The notes under the pieces are model-generated. The model was given only the letters and a program-made list of their open reading frames with translations. It was not told where the DNA came from and did not search any database. The position numbers were made by a program, and so were the translations under genes. This document shows positions 56,709-64,000 of a stretch of 64,000 nt of DNA, piece after piece; the first letter of the stretch is position 1, and the number at the start of each line of letters is the position of its first letter. The stretch is taken from the NCBI GenBank assembly GCA_963971425.1, contig OZ020514.1, forward strand, positions 12,901,218-12,965,217, in the 5' to 3' direction. Source of the stretch: Bryoerythrophyllum caledonicum (taxonomy: Eukaryota; Streptophyta; Bryopsida; Pottiales; Pottiaceae).

Positions 56709-56712
56709 TTAA

Positions 56713-57896
56713 GAAGTTGCAAAATGGTCATGTATTCTACATACATGGTGTATTATTCTAAAAGTAAAATACGCGATCGTATATGTGGTCCCCATTTGAC
56801 CTTAATCCTTCAATGTTAGAAGGTATCATTATTGGCCTCAATATTCTATATGTATGGTGTCGTACTTGATCATGATAAGGTTCAAATATTGAAACAACCT
56901 CTAAAGAAAAGATGTCAATTGAAGAATCTTCAATCTCCAAGAATGTAAGTCTTGCTAAACTTTAATATACATTTTGTACTCTACAGAATAAAATACGTGT
57001 CTGTTTATATGGTTCCCAAGTGACGTGTAATAGTTCACACAAAGGTAAACTCTATAAGCAAGAGGCCAAGTTTATTTTCTCCACATGATATGCCCAAAGT
57101 ATACCAACAACATACACACATCCCTTCTATAAGTTAAGATGCCGCTAACTTAAAACCATTGTTGATGGTCATACCTTATGAAGCTTTGGCCTTCGTAACA
57201 ACTTCATAGCGCCTCTAAAGTAGGATGAAAGGTGCGCCTCTAAAATATGCTGATGGGTGCGCCTCTAAAATATGCTGATGGGTGCGCCTCTAAACAATGC
57301 GAGTAGAAGTCACCAAACCCCGTACTATACCCACTAAGGTAAGTCCCCCAATAATCAGTAGGTTAAACAATGTGCATATATGAAGAGCCCAAATAATAAT
57401 ACATTTATTTTGTAATAAAAGTCAGTAGAATTACAAATTCAACCCAAGTGATTTCATATTCTTCTTGATGAAATGTGAATTAGTGTGTTGTCATGATTAG
57501 GTGGTGGCCATCAATAGATACCTCTAAAAGAGCCGACCAAAAGTAAGGAGTCTTGACTAATAGCAAACCTCCATTTAGAGTTGAATGAGACCGTGGTAAT
57601 GGGATGCAAGTGGGTTGGATATACCCCAATTTTATAGGAATCGGTTACGAGATTTGATTGGTTACCAGGGTGCTTACCGTACTAACTTTTGACCTCTAGT
57701 AAGATCTTACGACCTCCATCCACCTAGGTGCGCCACCATATTTGGCTGTAACTCATGTGAGGGATGAGTGCGCCACATATACCCAGAGTATCCTCATGCT
57801 ATATCCATTTTATTGAGCCTAGACAATCATCAACAAACACCCAGAACAAAATACCTGTCAAATACCCAGGACAACATACCCGTTACATATCCGCTA
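56713..57896. other. Unassigned AT-rich region with short tandem repeat
   Basis: Four copies of a 25-27 bp unit containing GGTGCGCCTCTAAA at about 57230-57295. Sequence similar to GTGCGCC..ATATACCCAG recurs near 57760-57790. ATACCCAGGACA-type words at 57.86-57.88 kb resume after the Tigger element at 61.72-61.76 kb. No gene is supported. Confidence 0.5.
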
Positions 57897-60800
57897 CAGT
57901 CTAACCTTGATAATATCACACTTGTTAATAGAACACCTTGATATTGTCACCCTAAACCTTGAAACGGATTTTCGTACTGTAAAACTCCCTTGTTAATATC
58001 ACTATCACCCTTGATAATATCACATTTTTTTTTTCAAAATCTGTAGTGTAAGTGTGACAATATAAAAAATGGATGGATGAATAAGCATAGATGATGTCCT
58101 ATCTCGTCGGAATGTTGTATTGTATGTACAAGTGAGGGTGATTTGTGGATGAAGAATGTGGGCAAATCATAGATATTGGTGAGGACGAGGGTTTTGAGCT
58201 CGAACCAGCATGACTCTGGAGAATATGAGGATTTCCTTTCGGCGGCCGTTTTCCTGAGAGTTTCCTAGCAGTGGCATTGTCCCGAGGGTATCTGTAAGCT
58301 ATGCCGGATTGTAAAGGTGGGGTCGTGATAAGTCTGCAAGTTGGGTCGCAGGTCGTTGGAGTGTGGAGGATGCGATCAAGTCGTTGGGTCGCATGTTGCA
58401 AGACGTTGGGTTGAATCATTATCTCAATCATGGATCCTGGCAACGCGTAGCAATCAGAGTAAATCTCAATGTCGTTCTAGGACCTGCAAATGTCTTTCTT
58501 CAGAGAATCCAGAACCTTCTTTTGTCTGGTTTCCGAGGTGCCTTTGTTGTAAAGCCCCTGGATCACTGCGAACCGATTGTTGATTTTCCGAAACAAAGCA
58601 GCGACCCATTTGCTACAGCGACCTGCTGCACATCCCAACGACTTGAGTTACAATTCAGCTCATGTGGAAGTAGCGATTTTTTGCTGGTACTACAACGGCC
58701 CCTGAATTTGTAAATTGCTAACAAATTGTTACTAGGTGTAGGAATCATGTGTGATCTTTAGGGTGGTACAGTACTGCAGTGGTGGATTGATTAGCTCGGG
58801 TTGTGATTGTAGATTGCTATGAAGGCCTTTGAGGTAGAAATGGGCTTGAGCGGTGGGTCACCATGAAGAATTATATGCGTTGTTGGCTTAGGCTCTGATC
58901 CGGAATTTCCTATAGAGTTTTAACAAACAAAAATTCAGATGAAGAAGAAGTCGCTCCTTCCAGAGTGTACCATATTTTATAATTGAGATTTACTGGAGGA
59001 ACAAGTGCTAAACTTGAGGCAAGAAATCATCCTTCTCATTCTGCATGTAAATTCCTTAGCTAAGTACGAATTAAATCTTGGTACAAGCAATGCTTTGAGG
59101 TGTGGCCTTTGTTGAAGTGTGTGCTCTATGCTGAGGTGTGCTCTTTGCTGGAGTACCAGGAAGGTGTCCAATGATATTTGATTTGCCATTATTTTTTTCT
59201 TACCAAATGAATGCGAAAGCAGATCTCCAGTTTGTTCCTATCTGCTTTGAAGGACTTTCCGGCAGTAGTAGCAGGTCGCGACGATAGGTCGCAGGGCTTT
59301 CAACGAGGTCGCAGAAGTTCTACACGTTGCAGGATGTTGTCAGTATTCGCGAGGAATATCAATTGCAGTTGGTATCGTAGTGCGGCCACTCTCATCCAGG
59401 TAGGACGCTTGTGAATGTTCTCTAGTGAATTGTATCTTGTTCAAAATTACCCTTCAATTTTGTGAGAATTGTTGAGTTTAGGGTTTAAGATTTTGCTGAA
59501 TGGTTAAACAGAAGGAGGTGCTTCCAATGGCAAGTAAACGACAACGGGTGGATTTATCAGTTGCTGACAAAAAGAAGATTTGTGAAGTTCACAAAGCTCA
59601 ACCGGCTTTGAAACATGAAGAACTTGCTCAATACATGGTGAATTAGCATGGATTCAAGCTTGTGGATCGTACAACAATCACAAAGATTTTATGTGCCGAA
59701 GAGGAGTGGCTGAATTTAGGTGCGGGTGTGCGTGAAGGCAATGTACGGCGGGCTCGAGATGGAAAATGGCCACAGCTTGAGAAGGCTTTGGTGTAATGGT
59801 TTGGCCAGGTACGAGCGCGGAGGGGATTGGTTACAGATGATGTGGTTGTTCGTAAGGCTGATGAGTTGAGAGAATCATTTGGGATTTCTGACGACTTTAA
59901 GATTTCTCATGGATGGTTGCAAAACTTTAAAGCTCGGCATGGAATTGCTTGTCATTATTTACATGGCGAGTCTGGAGATGCGGATGCAGTTGGAGTGACA
60001 CTAGCTATGGCAAAGATGCTCTCTATTTTGAAGGAATATGATCCCGAGGATGTCTTCAACTTTGATGAGACAGGTTTGTATTGTAGAGCCCCTCCTTGCA
60101 AGACATTGAACATTGGAAAAATTAAAGGAAATAAGAAGAAAAAAGATCGTGTCACTCTAGGTCTTTGCACTAATATCTCAGGCAAAGAGCAGTTGAAGAT
60201 TGTCTTTATTCACAAGTCAGCGTGCCCAAGGTATTTTCCTCGTCAATTTGATCCAAACAATGTTGTGCACTATTACTCTAATAGTACAGCATGGATGAAC
60301 GGTGATATCTTCATCCATTGGGTGAAAGGTGAAAACCGGCGGATGGCATTGAATGGGAGGAAGATTTGCATTATCATGGACAATGCGGGAAGCCACGACA
60401 TTCATGGGGAGATAAAAAGAGTGATTGATGGTTTTAATGCATTTATACTTTCGCACATCACTATTTTATTCCTTCCTCCCAATGTCACTTCCATTGTTCA
60501 GCCTTTAGATCAGGGAGTGATTGCTGCTTTTAAGATGTGCTACAAGCGGAAGCTTGTTAGTTGGACTTTACAGCAATTTGATAGCAACTCAGTTCAGGAT
60601 TTGGGGAAGTTAAATGTTAATCTCTTTGAAGCTATGTTATGGTGTGTGGCGGCATGGCATGAGTTAGATGATCAGACTATTAGAAATTGTTGGAGAAAAT
60701 CCTCTATTCTACCTGCAGATTGGAATGCAGATATTCAAAATCTTGATGAACGTGTGAAGTCAAGGATGGAGGAGGCGGTTTCAGAGTTGGGAACTTTAAT

Positions 60801-61717
60801 TGGAGCTTTGAACTTGGGCTCCGACGTTCATGGCCAACCGTTGGAGAAACTTTCTCCAACGGAATATGTCAACATGGAGGGGGAGGATGAATTTGAGGTG
60901 GAATACTCCACTGAAGATCTTGTTCAATTGGTACAAAATGAACAAGAAATATTAAGTGATGTCATAGAGGAAGAGATTGTTCTTGACATTGATGATGTTG
61001 AGCCTAAAGTTATAAAATTAGGTGATGCACAAATGTGTGCAAAAGATGTCTTCAATTTCATGGCTAGTCAAGGTTCTAAATTCTTTAGTACCGAAGAGTT
61101 GTTAGCGATGGAAAGAATTCACGACAAACTCATTAAAATAGGTGTTGCATATCTAACATCAACATCAACAAAGCAATGCGACATTAGAAATTTTTTAGTG
61201 TCTAGTGAGAGGTTTTTGTTTGATCTCAATGAAACATTATAATGTTTCTTATTATTATTTTAGTATTTGATTTATTTATTTATTTTGAATCATTCAAGTC
61301 TATTCTTTGCTATTGAAGATTTTTTATTCATAATTTATATACGTTACACCTTGTCACCTGCTATGTCTCAATGATTATTTCACATGAGGTGAGATAAATC
61401 ATTTATGTTAGGTCTCAATGAATTTACTAGCTTGTTATGTCCTAGTATGGATGTCACTAACTAAAAGTGATTCATTTCTTTGGTTTTTGTGAGTTATGGC
61501 ATCTATTGGTGATTGATTCAAGTTGGAAAACCAAGTGTATGATAGTTTGTTGTTTTATTTAATTTTCTGACCTTTTTTTGGATTTTTTTTGGGATTTTTT
61601 TTATAATATCACATTTTGCCTAAAATTGCCAAATGTGATATTATCAAAATTGTCACACCTTGATAATATCACACTTTTGGGTGAAACGAAGGGTGTGATA
61701 TTAACAAGGTTAGACTG
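57897..61717. mobile_element. Tigger/pogo-like DNA transposon
   Basis: Inverted ends starting CAGTCTAACCTTG match for about 25 bp with one mismatch. They are flanked by the TA dinucleotide (57895-57896, 61718-61719). Internal copies of TTGATAATATCACA lie at both ends. Host sequence interrupted by it (ATACCC words) matches on either side. It carries one transposase gene with two in-frame stops. The 58.1-59.4 kb part is a long leader with no recognised domain. Confidence 0.9.
59527..61242 (+). pseudogene. Tigger-like DDE_1 transposase (CENP-B type)
   Basis: ATG at 59527 (MASKRQRVDLSV). An N-terminal helix-turn-helix of CENP-B/pogo type (59.54-59.7 kb) is followed by a second DNA-binding domain ending in GWLQNFKARHG (about 59.93 kb). 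The catalytic domain has three acidic positions: NFDETGLY (about 60.06 kb), IIMDNAGSHD (about 60.37 kb) and QPLDQGVIAAFK (about 60.5 kb). That is the D-D-D arrangement of Tigger-like enzymes. TAG at 59644-59646 and TAA at 59794-59796 interrupt the N-terminal part. From 59827 the frame is open for 471 codons to 61242. The transposase bound the inverted ends and moved the element; this copy is inactive unless the stops are errors. Confidence 0.85.
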
Positions 61718-61889
61718 TATATACCTAGGACGGTATACCCGTCATATACCCAGGATGGTACATTGAAAGCATGAGTTAGACGCACATAGTGAGGATGAGC
61801 CTCCGCTTGAGAGCCCCAACGACTGGTGGTGGGCCCCAAAAAACAAAAGGTAAATTTGGATAAATTTTAAAAATGTAAATTGGTTCCCA

Positions 61890-62060
61890 GGTGAAAACTC
61901 ATTGGGAACTCTTTGGGAACATGGAGAACGCGTTGGAAACATTGGGAATGCATGGAACGCATTAGGGAACACAGTGGGAACTTTAAGGAACAACGTGGGA
62001 ATGCATTGGGAACGCATTGGGAACGCATTGGGAACACATTGGGAACATTGTGGTAATAAT
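61890..62060. repeat. 12-bp tandem repeat (GGGAACGCATTG)
   Basis: Several consecutive 12-bp units GGGAACGCATTG, GGGAACACATTG, preceded by looser copies (GGAACTCTTTGG, GGAACGCATTAG). Located about 640 bp upstream of the carrier ATG; non-coding. Confidence 0.7.
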
Positions 62061-62696
62061 ATGGTTAAAAAGGTAAATGAGAAGAGGGTAACCATATGGT
62101 TTGGTTTGGAACCACATCGGATTAAACCCTAAACTGATGTGGGCATGAGGAGCCAAACCCAAACATTTAGGGACCATATGTGGGAGATGAAGCCCCATAT
62201 GGTCGTCATGTGCGTCGGCCTATGGAGGAGAAACCAACGTGGTCACGCAAGAAGATTTCCCACAGCAAACGCGGCGCGAGTGGCGCGACGCTGGGACGCG
62301 AGCGAAGCCGAGGCGAGGCGGGGCTAGGCGGGTGGCCCTTCAAAGCGGCAACTCGCATCCCGGTCCCATCGCCACGCCTCCGTCAAGTCATTTCCTGCAC
62401 GCAAACAGATTCCTCTCCCTGCTTGCCTCGGATTCCTTGTGTTTCGTCACCTCACCAATCTCACATTCCAGCTCTCTTCAGTCTTTTCCTTGATTGCCAA
62501 TTTTTGCTTTCGCTGGTGCGTTTTACTTACAATCGGTTGGACGCAATTTTGAGGTTCGGATTGGATTTTGACATAAAAGCCCTAATCTGGGAGAGCTCTG
62601 TGAGGAATCTGAGGACTGGGGTTGTGTGTGTGGGAGAGGAGAAATGGGGGATTGCGGTTTCGGAGGATTAGGGGAGAGGCGAATTGAGTGAGTGAG
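62060..62696 (+). promoter_or_regulatory. Upstream region of carrier gene
   Basis: Composition rises in GC from about 62.2 kb. A CT-rich stretch (CCTCTCCCTGCTTGCCTCG, about 62.41 kb) and the leader follow. The sequence before the ATG, GTGAGTGAG-ATG-GCC, is a good plant start context. No clear TATA box seen. Confidence 0.4.
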
Positions 62697-63656
62697 ATGG
62701 CCAAGAAGGGCAACGGTGCAGTGGTTTTGGTTGCCGCGCGCGATGACAGGCGGAGCAAGTTGATCACGGCGGCAGCGGGCGCGGGCGCGGGGATGCTAGC
62801 GGCGACGTTCGTGTGCCCGCTGGACGTGGTGAAGACGCGGCTGCAGGTGAACCGGATGGGGTACCAGAACATCAACGGCACCATGGTCCTGGGCCACCTG
62901 GGCAAGATCTTCCGCGAGGAGGGCATCCGGGGGCTCTATTGCGGCTTCTCGTCCACCATGGTGGCGCTTCTCGTCAACTGGGCGGTCTACTTCACGGTCT
63001 ACGAGCAGCTCAAAACCGTGCTGCAGAAGCGCGGCGGGAACGGCGCGCATCTGTCGGTGGGAGCCAACATGCTCGCCTCGGCCGGCGCGGGCGCCACCAC
63101 CATCCTTGTCACGAACCCCCTCTGGGTCGTGAAGACTCGCATCCAGACGCAGTCGCTGCGGACGGACATCGTCCCCTACCAGGGCGTGATGTCCGCTCTG
63201 CGGCGGATCTTCCGTGAGGAGGGCGCGCGTGGGCTCTACAGCGGCGTGGTGCCCGCGCTCGCGGGAATCTCCCACGTTGCCATCCAGTTCCCCTTGTTCG
63301 AGTTCCTCAAGCAGCAGCTCGCGGCGCGCGAGCGCACCAGCGTCGAGAAGCTCCCCGTGGGGCAGGTGGCCATGGCCACGTCGGCCGCGAAAGTGATCGC
63401 GTCCACCATCACGTACCCGCACGAGGTGGTGCGCTCGCGTCTGCAAGAGCAGGGCCTGGCCAAGCTGGAGCAGCTGCGATACTCCGGCGTCGTGGATTGT
63501 GTCAAGAAGATCTCCGTTCACGAGGGCTTGGGCGGATTCTACCGCGGCTACGCTACCAATCTCATGCGCACCACGCCCGCGGCCGTCATCACTTTTACCA
63601 GCTTCGAAATGATCCTCAGGCAGCTCAAAATTCTCTTCCCTCCCAAGGGGAATTAG
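62697..63656 (+). CDS. NDT: Mitochondrial carrier family NAD+ transporter
   Basis: Single open frame of 319 codons, start [11 protein letters not shown] in good plant context. It has three tandem repeats of about 100 residues, each with the carrier signature: [20 protein letters not shown] and [10 protein letters not shown]. Each is followed by the EEG/HEG..G.Y.G element ([30 protein letters not shown]). Six membrane helices are expected. The Trp in the second signature (PLWVVKTR) is typical of the nucleotide/NAD/FAD/folate subgroup. The overall sequence recalls plant NDT1/NDT2, which import NAD+ in exchange for ADP or AMP across the chloroplast or mitochondrial inner membrane. Length fits the family. 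It is intronless and much more GC-rich than its surroundings, unlike flowering-plant NDT genes, which have introns; a retrocopy or a lineage with few introns could explain this. Confidence 0.9.
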   Translation: MAKKGNGAVVLVAARDDRRSKLITAAAGAGAGMLAATFVCPLDVVKTRLQVNRMGYQNINGTMVLGHLGKIFREEGIRGLYCGFSSTMVALLVNWAVYFTVYEQLKTVLQKRGGNGAHLSVGANMLASAGAGATTILVTNPLWVVKTRIQTQSLRTDIVPYQGVMSALRRIFREEGARGLYSGVVPALAGISHVAIQFPLFEFLKQQLAARERTSVEKLPVGQVAMATSAAKVIASTITYPHEVVRSRLQEQGLAKLEQLRYSGVVDCVKKISVHEGLGGFYRGYATNLMRTTPAAVITFTSFEMILRQLKILFPPKGN

Positions 63657-64000
63657 GTGTTTCTGCTCACTTCCAATCAGCTGCCAATGATTTGACCCTG
63701 CTGTTTATTTTTTGAATTAATTGGAATGATCCAGGTTTCAGAGATAGAGAAAGAGGAGTGGAAACTGGATTAGGAAACATTTGAAGTTTAAAAGAGCAGA
63801 ATTTAGTTTATGGCAAGGTAATGGTAGGGCTGCTCACTAAGAACAGGTTTCTGTAGGCAAGGTAAACCGCCTTCTTGACCACTGCAGGTGTGAGATTACA
63901 TTTTTGTCAGTGTAGAGCTCGGATTCGTGCGCATCATCTGCAATTACTTTGGCGACACTCTATTGTAGAGATGTCAATTGGACTTTCCAGGTATTGTCTT
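63657..64000 (+). other. 3' flank of carrier gene
   Basis: AT-richer sequence after the stop. TTTATTTTTTGAATTAATTGG near 63702 could hold a polyadenylation signal. Nothing else recognised. Confidence 0.4.

Noticed and set aside
58341-58713. Overlapping frames upstream of the Tigger transposase as a gene
   Set aside because: No recognisable domain, two frames compete, and the region is the leader of the element.
62796-63521. Long minus-strand frame opposite the carrier gene
   Set aside because: It is an antisense shadow caused by the high GC at third codon positions of the carrier gene, with no recognisable domain.

Overview
This is a nuclear window from a plant-lineage (streptophyte) genome. 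The only intact host-type gene I see is a plant NAD+-carrier-like mitochondrial carrier family gene at the right end. The rest is dominated by transposable elements with plant hallmarks: CACTA elements with CACTATAAGAAA ends, a Ty3/gypsy element carrying a C5-cytosine DNA methyltransferase (a combination reported for charophyte algae), Mutator-like elements with 8-12 bp target duplications, and a Tigger/pogo element with a TA duplication. The species cannot be named from the sequence; a charophyte or an early-diverging land plant fits best. I see no rRNA, tRNA or CRISPR.

Left half (1 to about 34.9 kb): three related, very large Mutator-like elements are nested like Russian dolls. Element A is the oldest and contains element C (7589-33910, flanked by a 9-bp duplication). 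C in turn contains element B (8541-23014, with 62-bp imperfect terminal inverted repeats and a 12-bp duplication). Each element carries, or carried, two divergent genes. On the minus strand is a MULE transposase with a WRKY/GCM1-type zinc finger, an RNase H-fold core and a C-terminal SWIM finger. On the plus strand is a multi-exon gene that joins a ParB-like domain (DGNHR motif) to a circularly permuted, N6/N4-type DNA methyltransferase-like domain. The long first intron of this gene (or, in A, the sequence just upstream of the ParB exon) holds an array of GC-rich palindromes. The palindrome differs between elements (GGCACC-GGTGCC in A, CGCCGG-CCGGCG in B, GCACTGCCG-CGGCAGTGC in C). In all three the copies sit largely on a spacing lattice of about 64 bp. 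I consider this ParB-methyltransferase/MULE system with its cognate-looking palindrome arrays the most interesting content of the window. All three copies are decayed by nonsense, frameshift and splice-site changes; B is the least damaged.

Middle (34.9-53.3 kb): an unrecognised minus-strand ORF, a polypurine stretch, dispersed repeats, and a TATA-bearing GC-rich leader of an unknown gene that runs into a 200-base assembly gap. Then comes a dead minus-strand gypsy element (gag, protease, cytosine methyltransferase, RT, RNase H, integrase, PHD-like tail). Its integrase region and upstream flank are each broken by a CACTA element (41443-43819 and 51422-53195), both with 3-bp duplications. The flank also holds an 18-bp-period GGGTATC array.

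Right (53.3-64 kb): an HSP70-like remnant, copies of repeats seen at 38-39 kb, a TTAA-flanked piggyBac-like miniature element, a complete Tigger-like element (57897-61717), and the intronless GC-rich NAD+ carrier gene (62697-63656).

The two large element families thus carry unrelated DNA methyltransferases: a permuted amino-type enzyme in the MULEs and a C5 enzyme in the gypsy element. This suggests repeated recruitment of DNA-modification genes by mobile DNA in this genome. Coordinates of exons, repeats and duplications were counted by eye and may be off by a base or two.
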